This document shows positions 28,497 to 36,341 of a DNA stretch of 64,000 bases, in pieces. This stretch comes from Fusibacter ferrireducens. GTDB taxonomy: Bacteria > Bacillota > Clostridia > Peptostreptococcales > Acidaminobacteraceae. Under the pieces are notes generated by a model that had not been told where the DNA came from, ran no database searches, and was given only the letters and a program-made list of their open reading frames with translations. How positions within the stretch are numbered: position 1 is the first letter of the stretch; every line of letters starts with the position of its first letter. The DNA is taken from NCBI RefSeq assembly GCF_015352425.1, contig NZ_JADKNH010000002.1, positions 357,169-421,168 of the forward strand, read 5' to 3'. A program made the translations under genes and the position numbers.

Positions 28497-29177
28497 CTAT
28501 GCTATAATGCCACCATGGTAACAAATAACTTGATCTGCCTCACGAGCTAAAATTTTATTTAAAGAAGCTTCTGCCTCCTTTAAATCCAGCGTAAATTGAG
28601 GATTGGCAATGACTGGCTTTCCATTTTCGAGCGCAATTGCATCCCCTGTGATTATGGTTTTAAGGTTTTGAACATATACCGAAATGTGACCTGGTGTATG
28701 ACCTGACGTTTCTATTATGGTACAGCCTGCCACATGATCCCCCTCTTTTACTTTATGATCTACTGCCACGGGTTTAACTGCCCTTAGAATATCGCAAAAT
28801 GCTTCTCCAAAGGCCTTTTGTTCTTCTGGCAAATAAGCTTGCATCTCTTCTGCCTGCGTCAGCCTTAAGGATTTCAATTCACCAGAGATATAAGGGGCCT
28901 CTTTTTCACTTGCCACCACTAGAATGTGAGGATACTTGGCTTTGAGTTCAGCTAAAGCACCCATATGATCATGATCTTGATGTGTTATGAGCACATGCGT
29001 TAAATCATCACATTTTAAACCTTTAAGGTTCATTTCTGCTTCAAGCTTTTCTAGAAATCCCGTATAGCCACAATCTATTAAAATCATGCTGTCATCACCT
29101 TTTACCACAACAGGGTGGATGACATCTTCTATTTCGCCAAATTTGAATTTAAGATCTAAAATAATAAGCTTTTCCAT
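28497..29177 (-). CDS. MBL-fold hydrolase
   Basis: A 226-residue metallo-beta-lactamase-fold protein. The metal motif reads HQDHDH, in LITHQDHDHMGAL, with Asp at the second His position, a variant seen in a subset of this fold. Later ligands are in TSGHTPGHISVY, TGDAIA and YHGGII. It is similar in size to small YflN/glyoxalase-II-like hydrolases; the substrate is unknown. The start is at 29177, where AGGAGTGAT precedes the ATG; the frame runs 14 codons further upstream without a site. It lies 73 bp before the symporter gene and may be co-transcribed with it. Confidence 0.83.
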   Translation of the reverse strand: MEKLIILDLKFKFGEIEDVIHPVVVKGDDSMILIDCGYTGFLEKLEAEMNLKGLKCDDLTHVLITHQDHDHMGALAELKAKYPHILVVASEKEAPYISGELKSLRLTQAEEMQAYLPEEQKAFGEAFCDILRAVKPVAVDHKVKEGDHVAGCTIIETSGHTPGHISVYVQNLKTIITGDAIALENGKPVIANPQFTLDLKEAEASLNKILAREADQVICYHGGIIA

Positions 29178-29328
29178 TATAAAATCACTCCTAATGATAA
29201 TCTGCTCAGCGTGTCTCACAACTGGGCTTTACAGGTTAATACTCACAAGATGAATTATATCGCTCTATTCTATTTTATGCAATAGAGATAAGCGATCTGA
29301 ATGATTAAACCGCTATGTTGTCAACTGC

Positions 29329-29358
29329 AAAAAAGACTCAGTCCGATTGGATTGAGTC
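29329..29358 (-). terminator. Terminator after the YbaK-like gene
   Basis: On the minus strand GACTCA and TGAGTC, with an inner CC/GG pairing, are followed by TTTTTT. It lies about 100 bp after the stop codon at 29462. Confidence 0.8.
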
Positions 29359-29461
29359 AGAAATATGGTAACTATAATGCGCTTTGTATTGTCTTATGAA
29401 TTAAATCACTTATTTATCCTAAGTATACTCTAGCAATTTACAAACTTGGAAAATCGCAAAC

Positions 29462-29932
29462 TTACTCTGGCAATTTACAGACATCAATCCAGTTCAAACT
29501 TTTAGAGTATTGCTCCAACTCTGGAATCGTCAGTTCAATTGCGCTATTGGCACTCCCACAAGCGGGAAAAACCGTTTTAAACCGTTTAAGAGATTCGTCT
29601 AAATAGACTTCAACACCCTCTTTAACCCCAAATGGACAAACGCCACCCACCGCATGCCCCACTAAGGGTTCAAGTTCGTCATGTGCAAGCATTTTGGCTT
29701 TTTTACCAAATTTGAGTTTATACTTAGCGTTGTTTACTTTTGCATCCCCAGCAGCAACGATTAAGACCACCCTTTCATCCACTTTAAAAGACAGTGTCTT
29801 AGCTATACGCGCACCTTCACATTGCAGGGCTTGCGCTGCAAGTTCCACAGTTGCACTGGATACATCAAATTCTTGAATCTTATCTTCAAGTCCATATTGA
29901 CTAAAATATTTTTTTACCACATCAATTGCCAT
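29462..29932 (-). CDS. YbaK/EbsC-family aminoacyl-tRNA deacylase-like protein
   Basis: A 156-residue stand-alone editing-domain protein of the YbaK/ProX superfamily, which hydrolyses mischarged aminoacyl-tRNA such as Cys- or Ala-tRNAPro. Features: CEGARIAKTLSFKVDERVVLIVAAGDAKVN (contains the conserved Lys in AKTLSF), AKMLAHDELEPLVGHAVGGVCPFG and the C-terminal VFPACGSANSAIELT. The start at 29932 has GGAGGCATATAGAC before ATG; the frame extends 12 codons upstream. Which tRNA it edits is not evident. Confidence 0.88.
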   Translation of the reverse strand: MAIDVVKKYFSQYGLEDKIQEFDVSSATVELAAQALQCEGARIAKTLSFKVDERVVLIVAAGDAKVNNAKYKLKFGKKAKMLAHDELEPLVGHAVGGVCPFGVKEGVEVYLDESLKRFKTVFPACGSANSAIELTIPELEQYSKSLNWIDVCKLPE

Positions 29933-30024
29933 GTCTATATGCCTCCAATTTTTTATATAGATTATCATAATGCACTTTTGTTTTCAATGAGATATTCGAG
30001 CATTGTCCAAAAAAAGATTGATAA

Positions 30025-30570
30025 TTAATACACGATATGTTCTGCTTTCAACCTCAATTCATAAAAGTATCTGAGCCATTCCGGTTGTTCTTCTAAACGA
30101 TCACATGCATCTATAAGCGTTCTCTTGCCCACCCTTCTGTCCAAAATCGCCAACAGTCGGATCAACGGATTTTCTGAATTCAAACTTACTCTAATATTTT
30201 GATTCAAATAGCATTCAATGGCATCTGTAAACTGCCAAACATCAAACAGACCTTCTTCAAGTCTTATGGCATCAACACATTCTTCAGCTTCGGTATTGGC
30301 TTCATCATTTAAAAATACTTTACCATTCCAAACGCGACGCGATACATGCCGTTCCGCCTTAATGCGCTGCTCCACTTCTCTTTGGCCCCTATAATATCTG
30401 AAGATATCACCCTGAATAATCTCCTGATCATCCACGAGGATTGTCATTCTGCCCGATTCATCATGTGCCTTTCTATATTTCGTCACAAAGTATTTTACAC
30501 GTCCACTAAGTGCAGGACAGAGTAGATCTGTTTCAAGCCTCTTCTTAATGCCACTCCACGATTGAGGCAT
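30025..30570 (-). CDS. Conserved hypothetical protein, SF0329-like
   Basis: An 181-residue cytoplasmic protein with no signal peptide or membrane helix. The opening MPQSWSGIKKRLETDLLCPALSGRVKYF, the segment GRMTILVDDQEI and the C-terminal part with RLLAILDRRVGKRTL recall a conserved family annotated as SF0329 in Firmicutes and enterics; I recognise no catalytic motif. The start is 30570, where GGGAGGG lies six bases upstream; an ATG two codons earlier would overlap that site. It is monocistronic by spacing. The function is unknown. Confidence 0.75.
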   Translation of the reverse strand: MPQSWSGIKKRLETDLLCPALSGRVKYFVTKYRKAHDESGRMTILVDDQEIIQGDIFRYYRGQREVEQRIKAERHVSRRVWNGKVFLNDEANTEAEECVDAIRLEEGLFDVWQFTDAIECYLNQNIRVSLNSENPLIRLLAILDRRVGKRTLIDACDRLEEQPEWLRYFYELRLKAEHIVY

Positions 30571-30604
30571 AAGCATCCCTCCCTTATCTAAAAAATTATA
30601 TCAT

Positions 30605-30661
30605 AAAAAAGCGCAAAAACTTGCTATAAAACAATTTATAAACAAGCTGTCACGCTTTTTA
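30605..30661 (-). terminator. Terminator after the NHL-repeat gene
   Basis: On the minus strand AAAAAGCGT ... GCGCTTTTTT arms with an inner CTTG/CAAG pairing around an AT-rich loop, followed by T residues. It lies about 20 bp after the stop codon at 30683 and probably ends the CoA-transferase operon. Confidence 0.75.
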
Positions 30662-30682
30662 AGGTTGGCATAATTTTTAAAG

Positions 30683-32524
30683 TTACTTGATAAATTTAAT
30701 GACTCTGTTGAGTAGACCATCCGCCACATAGACTTCGCCATTAGCACCACAGGCAATCCCTTGAGGTGAAAAGAAATTGCCCGAGCTACCGCTAAAAATA
30801 CCCCATTTCTCCACAAATACTCCATCAGATGTAAATTTTTGAACTCTGTTATTAGAGCTATCCGTTACATAGACATAATCATTGTCATCTATTGTAATGC
30901 CAATTGGCAAAAATAAGTCGCCATCTCCAAATCCCCAGTTATCCAGCGGGTCTACATTTGGGACACCTCCATTTGTACCCCATTTTGTTATGAAGTTTCC
31001 ATGTTTATCGAACTTCTGAATCCGACTGTTCGCTCTATCGGTCACATAGATATTATCTTGTGAATCGCTGGCAATAAAGAAGGGCTGTCTAAACTGGCCG
31101 TCTTGCATGCCTTCTGTTCCCCAACTGTCTGCATAAATACCCAATGGACTGAATTTGACAATTCTATTCCCACCTGTATCTGCCACATAAGTACAACCAT
31201 CACTGGTTGTGCAAACGCCCACAGGGAGTGTTAAGTGCCCATATCCAAAATTTGAAAGCCAAGTCCCATTTTTAGAAAATACCTGAATTCTTGAATTACC
31301 AGTATCTGCAATCACAAGATTATCATAATACTTATCGTAACATATCTGTTTTGGCACTGTGAACTGCCAATAGTAAATACCATATGACATAGGGCCGCCA
31401 TCGCCACCATTGCCACCCCATTTATCCACCAAATTGCCACTAGAATCAAACTTTTGAACTCTATGATTGGCTGTATCCGTCACATAGGCGTAGCCTTCAT
31501 CATCCACAGCAACACCTGTTGCACCTGAAAACACACCATCATTCGATCTAAGCTTGCCAAAATTATCCACTAAAGTAGCGTACGTTGAATAACCGCTAAA
31601 CTTTAAGAGTTGACTGTTCCCCGTATCGGAGACGATAAACTTCCCATCGCCAAGCGGTAACACTTGACACGGAAAAATAGGTTCTAATTTAACCAGTCCA
31701 ATTGTTGTTGAGTATTGATATTGATGATTGGCGTCATATTTTTTGATCTTATGATTAAAAGTATCTGCAATATAGACATCGCCATTGTCATCTAAATTAA
31801 CACCTCTTGGATAAAGAAATTGATAATCTGAATCACCTGCTGTACCCGTTCCGATCTGCTCAATAAAGTTTCCATTTACATCCAATACTTGTACTCTATT
31901 ATTGAATGTATCGCAGATATATACGCGATCACCAGCAGTAGACTGCTTTATCGCAATACCTTGAGGCAGTCGAAATTGGCCTTGAGCAGTGCCCCTTGTA
32001 CCATACTGATATAGAAATGCGCCATTCTCGTCAAAGACTTGGATTCTATCGTGAAATTCATCACATACATGATATCGGTTTTGGCTGTCTATTCCAATCT
32101 CCCTTGGAAGGCCAAACTGTCCATTGCCATTGCCAAACGATCCCCATGAAGTGATGTAATTCCAATTGGCATCAAATTTTTGAATTCTATAATTCGCAGT
32201 ATCTGCCACAAGTATGTTGCCATTGTTGTCAATTGACACACCAAAAGGTGTATCAAACTGACCGGGAGCACTGCCAAGTGTTCCAAACTTTTGTAAAACG
32301 GTGCCATTTGAGTTCATCTTAACAATTCGATGATTGCTCATATCTGCCACATAAATATTCCCACTGCTATCTTTCGCCATAGCCACTGGTGAGTTAAAGT
32401 AAACTTCTGTTGCCCCTTCTGTAACTTCCCCAAGAACATCAGCCACATTAGCCATTGTAATTTGACTCAACAACAATAAAATCAGTCCTAAAACAGATAC
32501 ACTTTTCAATAATTTTCGACTCAT
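30683..32524 (-). CDS. Secreted NHL-repeat beta-propeller protein
   Basis: A 613-residue exported protein. A signal peptide covers about 1-25 (lysine, then hydrophobic LGLILLLLS, ending near MANVA). The remainder is a run of roughly a dozen NHL repeats, each about 45-50 residues, with recurring motifs such as GNIYVADMSNHRIVKM, NRIQVFD, GQFxxP and KWGTxG. These fold into one or two six-bladed propellers. Such proteins bind ligands or proteins outside the membrane; no catalytic motif (for example PAL lyase residues) was found. It follows the alpha/beta hydrolase gene by 42 bp and may be the last gene of the operon. GGGGGATAAG precedes the start. Confidence 0.88.
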   Translation of the reverse strand: MSRKLLKSVSVLGLILLLLSQITMANVADVLGEVTEGATEVYFNSPVAMAKDSSGNIYVADMSNHRIVKMNSNGTVLQKFGTLGSAPGQFDTPFGVSIDNNGNILVADTANYRIQKFDANWNYITSWGSFGNGNGQFGLPREIGIDSQNRYHVCDEFHDRIQVFDENGAFLYQYGTRGTAQGQFRLPQGIAIKQSTAGDRVYICDTFNNRVQVLDVNGNFIEQIGTGTAGDSDYQFLYPRGVNLDDNGDVYIADTFNHKIKKYDANHQYQYSTTIGLVKLEPIFPCQVLPLGDGKFIVSDTGNSQLLKFSGYSTYATLVDNFGKLRSNDGVFSGATGVAVDDEGYAYVTDTANHRVQKFDSSGNLVDKWGGNGGDGGPMSYGIYYWQFTVPKQICYDKYYDNLVIADTGNSRIQVFSKNGTWLSNFGYGHLTLPVGVCTTSDGCTYVADTGGNRIVKFSPLGIYADSWGTEGMQDGQFRQPFFIASDSQDNIYVTDRANSRIQKFDKHGNFITKWGTNGGVPNVDPLDNWGFGDGDLFLPIGITIDDNDYVYVTDSSNNRVQKFTSDGVFVEKWGIFSGSSGNFFSPQGIACGANGEVYVADGLLNRVIKFIK

Positions 32525-32566
32525 CTTATCCCCCTTTTTATTTCGCTTTAAACGGATATCATAATT

Positions 32567-33445
32567 TTAAGATTTATCCACTATGGCATTAACCATGATT
32601 TCATGGGCATCTACCATTGGCGAATGTCCACAATTGGAAGCGACGATTAGACGCGCATTATCCCCAATAGATGCCCTGAGTTCTTCTGCCTCTTGCACAG
32701 AAACAAGCAAGTCCGAGTCCCCTTGAATCATCGTAACAGGTACCTTAACACGCCAAGCCTCATTGGTGCCCATAGTAACACCGTTGTAATAATCTGAGAT
32801 ATTAAACGAATTAAGGCCATGATAGATGTCTATTAAATTTTTTTGTTTTAGACTCTCCCTAATATGTTTTTCAAAAATATCTGGTTCAGGCATGTTTTTA
32901 TTGTAGATCGCCATTTGCCATACTTTTTTATAGTACACTTCGTCATGTTGGTTTAATGCATTTTCAAGTGCCATTTTTGAAGGTTCTAACATGATCTCTT
33001 GTTTGGATGTCAAAAGTCTTTTTTCACCTTCTTTTGTCACTTCATAAGAGTGATATCCTGAAACACCTGCTGATGCAATTAAAAAGAGACGATTCACATG
33101 ATTTGGATAACTCGATGTAAAATAGAGACTTACTGCACCGCCTGTTGACCATCCTAGGAGATCAAATCGCTCTAAATTAAGTGCGTCCACAAAGAGTTTT
33201 AAATCCCCTGCAAGATCTCTTAACGTATCGATCGGACGATTATAGGTACTGTCCCCGAATCCCCTCATATCAATTGCATACGCATTAAATTCATCTGGTA
33301 AATCCTGAATGATTTCTTCATAGAAAATGGAACTTGCAAGATTACCATGTACCAATAAAATAGTCTTTGCCCCGCCTTCAGAGTGTCTATACGATAATCT
33401 CTCGCCATTTTTGAGTTCGACTGATTTCAATTCAATTTTTCTCAT
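32567..33445 (-). CDS. Alpha/beta-hydrolase
   Basis: A 292-residue alpha/beta-hydrolase. The oxyanion region is LLVHGNLASS, the nucleophile elbow is GWSTGGAVS, an acidic residue comes in QGDSDLLVS, and the catalytic His is in NCGHSPMVDA. The cap domain lies between about 120 and 210. Its start codon overlaps the stop codon of the acyl-CoA dehydrogenase gene (ATGA), so the two are translationally coupled. In this context it may be an esterase or acyl-CoA thioesterase of the same pathway (inference). The substrate is unknown. Confidence 0.87.
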   Translation of the reverse strand: MRKIELKSVELKNGERLSYRHSEGGAKTILLVHGNLASSIFYEEIIQDLPDEFNAYAIDMRGFGDSTYNRPIDTLRDLAGDLKLFVDALNLERFDLLGWSTGGAVSLYFTSSYPNHVNRLFLIASAGVSGYHSYEVTKEGEKRLLTSKQEIMLEPSKMALENALNQHDEVYYKKVWQMAIYNKNMPEPDIFEKHIRESLKQKNLIDIYHGLNSFNISDYYNGVTMGTNEAWRVKVPVTMIQGDSDLLVSVQEAEELRASIGDNARLIVASNCGHSPMVDAHEIMVNAIVDKS

Positions 33446-34620
33446 TTATCTTCTGCCCTTTTTCCCTTCTTTAAAATGTAATTGCCAATCACCATTTTGA
33501 TGACTTCACTTGTGCCAACACCGATGTCCATAAGTCTTGCATCTCTGCTGTACCGTTCAACTGGATTGGTTTTTAAATACCCATGTCCTCCCATAATCTG
33601 AACTGCTTCATAGCAGATTTTCTGGACCGTTTTGCCAACGGCAACTTTTGCAACTGAAGCTTCAATGGCATAATCCTGTCCAAGCTCACGCTTTACGCAA
33701 GATTGCTCTAAAAGCGCTTTACTGCCTTGAAGTAAAATATGCATATCTGCAATTTTTTCTTGTATGGCATACAGCGTTGCAATGGGTTTGTCCTGGACTT
33801 TTCTATCATTGGCATAGTTTACAGCGGCTTCAAATGCCGCTTCTGCAATCCCAATACCCATAGCCGCCATGCCAAGCCGTCCACCCACAAGACCATAGAG
33901 AGCGGCTCTAGTGCCACCTTCAATCACATCTTCAGGTCGCACAGTGGCCTTATTAAGTATCAAATTCGTCGTTGAGGAACTTCGACATCCCATCTTGTCT
34001 AATTTTTCTGTAACTTTTAGGCCCTCAGTTTCTTTACTCACGATAAACAATTGATGCTGTGGTCTAGAACTTTTCATTTCCGTTAATGGCTTTTCCATGC
34101 ATGTCACCACAAATAAGTCCGCCACAGCACCGTTGGTTACAAAATACTTCGCACCATTTAGTACCCACAGATCATCTTGTTTTTCTGCTGTCATTTTGAG
34201 TCCCATGGCGTCAGATCCTGCGGTGGCTTCACTAATGCTGTAAGCAGCAATTTTGTCCCCTTGAATCAGTGGTGTTAAATACTGATCCTTTTGCATTTGA
34301 GTGCCGTACTTTAAGATAACGTCTATTGCCATCCAGTGAACGATCAGCAATAAGCTGAGCCCGGCGCTTTCTTTTGCAATTTCGCTGATGACGCGCATGG
34401 CCGTACTCACCTTAAAACCACTACCGCCATATTGAGTTGGATATGCAACGCCAAATAGGCCTAGTTTTCTCATGGCTTCAAACAATTCCACTGGACAATG
34501 ATTGTCTTCATCAATAGCCTTGGCAATGGGTGCTAATGACTTTTGAACAAACTCAATTGTATTTGAAATCATTTGCGCCTCTAAATCATTCACTTGATTA
34601 TGATATGCCTCTGTAGACAT
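33442..34620 (-). CDS. Acyl-CoA dehydrogenase-family flavoprotein lacking the usual catalytic Glu
   Basis: A 392-residue protein with the full acyl-CoA dehydrogenase fold: AYSISEATAGSDAMGLKMTA and YFVTNGAVADLFVV in the middle domain, GGRLGMAAMGIGIAEAAFEAAV at the start of the C-terminal helices, and QIMGGHGYLKTNPVERYSRDAR for FAD binding. The position that is normally the catalytic base (Glu in the E-G-T-S motif) is Val here (DIGVGTSEV). The alternative base position of isovaleryl-CoA type enzymes (Glu before Arg in the helix at GGRLG) is Gly. The start at 34620 has GGGAGGTAATC upstream. It sits between CoA-transferase and hydrolase genes in one operon. Confidence 0.88.
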   Translation of the reverse strand: MSTEAYHNQVNDLEAQMISNTIEFVQKSLAPIAKAIDEDNHCPVELFEAMRKLGLFGVAYPTQYGGSGFKVSTAMRVISEIAKESAGLSLLLIVHWMAIDVILKYGTQMQKDQYLTPLIQGDKIAAYSISEATAGSDAMGLKMTAEKQDDLWVLNGAKYFVTNGAVADLFVVTCMEKPLTEMKSSRPQHQLFIVSKETEGLKVTEKLDKMGCRSSSTTNLILNKATVRPEDVIEGGTRAALYGLVGGRLGMAAMGIGIAEAAFEAAVNYANDRKVQDKPIATLYAIQEKIADMHILLQGSKALLEQSCVKRELGQDYAIEASVAKVAVGKTVQKICYEAVQIMGGHGYLKTNPVERYSRDARLMDIGVGTSEVIKMVIGNYILKKGKRAEDK

Positions 34621-34643
34621 GATTACCTCCCTCATTGTGCCCA

Positions 34644-35303
34644 TTAAAGTGTCATTTCTTTAAGTGTGCTGGATACGATGAACTCAGCCTCTGTGATATT
34701 TTGAATATCCTGAACAGATAATCCTGGGTAGACTTCACGTAAAATCAGCTGACCTGCATCTATATCAAAGACCGCTTTTTCTGTAATGATGGTCTTGACG
34801 CACCCCTTACCCGTCAGTGGTAGTTCACAATGTTTCTTAATTTTAGAATTGCCCTTTTTATCAGTATGTTGCAAAGTTGCTATGATCTTTTTAGTGCCGT
34901 AAGTCAAATCCATGGCGCCTCCAATCCCAGGCCACCACATGCCGTTGCGTTTAACTGCCCAGTTGGCAATATTGCCTTCTTGATCCACTTCAAGTGCCCC
35001 TAGGATAGTCACATCAATATAACCGTTTCTCATGGCGCCAAGCGAAGTCGCAAGCGACATACAGGCCCCGCCATTTAACAGTGTAACCGGTTCAGAACCC
35101 GCATTTGTAATATCTGAATTGCAAGTGTTATAGCTAGGGCGTGCACCAAATCCAAACGCACCATTTTCAGTGTGCATAATGAGTGTTACCGACTCAGGCA
35201 AGTAATTCACCGCTTGAGTGGGGATGCCAAATCCCAAATTGGCAACTTGACCATCTTCTAATTCTTGCGCTGCTCTTCTGGCAATAATTTCACGAACGTC
35301 CAT
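34644..35303 (-). CDS. atoA: CoA-transferase subunit B (AtoA/ScoB type)
   Basis: A 219-residue beta subunit of a family I 3-oxoacid/acetate CoA-transferase. The catalytic glutamate that forms the glutamyl-CoA thioester is Glu46 in MHTENGAFGFG. GALEVDQEGNIANWAV and GIGGAMDLTYGTKKII are family hallmarks. It works as a heterotetramer with subunit A, encoded immediately upstream with an overlap of 14 bp. The acyl substrate is uncertain: butyrate, acetoacetate or another fermentation acid is possible. The TENG motif, in place of the common SENG, and Ala-Phe after it hint at a divergent specificity. A GGAGGATATC site precedes the start within subunit A. Confidence 0.92.
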   Translation of the reverse strand: MDVREIIARRAAQELEDGQVANLGFGIPTQAVNYLPESVTLIMHTENGAFGFGARPSYNTCNSDITNAGSEPVTLLNGGACMSLATSLGAMRNGYIDVTILGALEVDQEGNIANWAVKRNGMWWPGIGGAMDLTYGTKKIIATLQHTDKKGNSKIKKHCELPLTGKGCVKTIITEKAVFDIDAGQLILREVYPGLSVQDIQNITEAEFIVSSTLKEMTL

Positions 35304-36054
35304 TGATATCCTCCTTCACTAATTTTCCACGATCAAGCCAAACCGACTTGTACAGTTCATCTTGTTCATCTATTTTTTGGCCTTGGACGACAGCATTGAC
35401 AAAAACGCCCGGACAACCAACCCGCTCTGGCGCTATTGTGCCCACTGGTACGATTTCATTGACTTCAGCGATTGTGTATTTCCCCGCCATGGCAATATCC
35501 ATATTGTTATTGAGACTGGTCCCTCTAAATTCTAAATTGCCCATTGTATCTGCACGCCACGCTTTTACAATGGCAACTTCAGCTGTGAGAGCAGGTTCAA
35601 TAAAACATTTAACCCCATTCACTTCAACCACTTCTTTGGGTTTTTCTAAATCTGGAAACAGCCCTTCTGCATCTAATATGCCGACGCCCACTGGCACGAG
35701 AACACCTCCAAGCCCCATGGCACCTGCTCTAACCTTCTCTATCCAAGTCCCCATTGGGAAAAATTCTTTTACCAACAGTTCGCCTGCCAAGTAAGCCTCT
35801 GTGGATTCAGCTGAAGTCCCCACATGTGTGGAAATCAGTTCCTTCACTTGTTTGTTCTTATACAGCATTGATTTTCCGAAACCACTCATCCCCGGTGTAA
35901 CTGCGATTAAAGTTAAATCCTTAACGTTTCTCGCCACCAACTTCTCAATAGAGACAAGGGGCGAACCCGCATCAATAAATCCACCTAACATAAGTCTTGT
36001 GCCATCTTTGACAACACTTAAAGCTTCTTCAATTGGCATTACTTTTGATTTCAT
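35290..36054 (-). CDS. atoD: CoA-transferase subunit A (AtoD/ScoA type)
   Basis: A 254-residue alpha subunit of a family I CoA-transferase. Seen are LMLGGFIDAGSPL (CoA-binding loop, usually GGFG), IEKVRAGAMGLGGVLVPVGVG, and YTIAEVNEIVPVGTI near the C terminus. It pairs with the overlapping subunit B gene. The start is 36054, where GGAGGTGCTAT precedes the ATG; the frame runs another 22 codons upstream into the promoter region. It is the first gene of an operon atoD-atoA-acyl-CoA dehydrogenase-hydrolase (-NHL protein) preceded by a sigma-54 type promoter. Confidence 0.92.
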   Translation of the reverse strand: MKSKVMPIEEALSVVKDGTRLMLGGFIDAGSPLVSIEKLVARNVKDLTLIAVTPGMSGFGKSMLYKNKQVKELISTHVGTSAESTEAYLAGELLVKEFFPMGTWIEKVRAGAMGLGGVLVPVGVGILDAEGLFPDLEKPKEVVEVNGVKCFIEPALTAEVAIVKAWRADTMGNLEFRGTSLNNNMDIAMAGKYTIAEVNEIVPVGTIAPERVGCPGVFVNAVVQGQKIDEQDELYKSVWLDRGKLVKEDINGRS

Positions 36055-36088
36055 ATAGCACCTCCATTCAGTCTTGCCATTATCAAAT

Positions 36089-36104
36089 TGCAATATGTAT
36101 GCCA
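36089..36104 (-). promoter_or_regulatory. Sigma-54 promoter for the CoA-transferase operon
   Basis: On the minus strand TGGCATACATATTGCA matches the -24/-12 consensus TGGCAC-N5-TTGCA in all but one position with exact spacing. It lies 35 bp before the chosen atoD start and close downstream of a sigma-54 activator gene in the same orientation, the probable activator. Confidence 0.85.
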
Positions 36105-36212
36105 AAAGACATAAGGTCACTATAAGGCTCTTTTTTAGACAAAAATCAGATTATCAAGATCTTTTTATGTTGCCACAGGGAACACTTTTAGTGTACAGTT
36201 GTTGCAAAAAGG

Positions 36213-36246
36213 AACAGACTTTAATCCATTTAGATTAAAGTCTGTT
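36213..36246 (-). terminator. Terminator of the sigma-54 activator gene
   Basis: Perfect 14-bp arms AACAGACTTTAATC and GATTAAAGTCTGTT around 6 nt, followed on the minus strand by CCTTTTTG. It separates the activator gene (stop at 36342) from the sigma-54 promoter of the CoA-transferase operon. Confidence 0.82.
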
Positions 36247-36341
36247 TCGCACAACCTCTTCTCCCCTATGCTATAACGTATACTTCTGTAGACGACATCA
36301 TGTAGCAAAGGATTGTTCAACTTTTGACACTCTAGCGCTTT

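Noticed and set aside
35303-35794. 163-codon frame opposite the CoA-transferase subunit A gene
   Set aside because: Antisense shadow of a well-supported gene, with Ser/Thr/Pro-rich nonsense composition.
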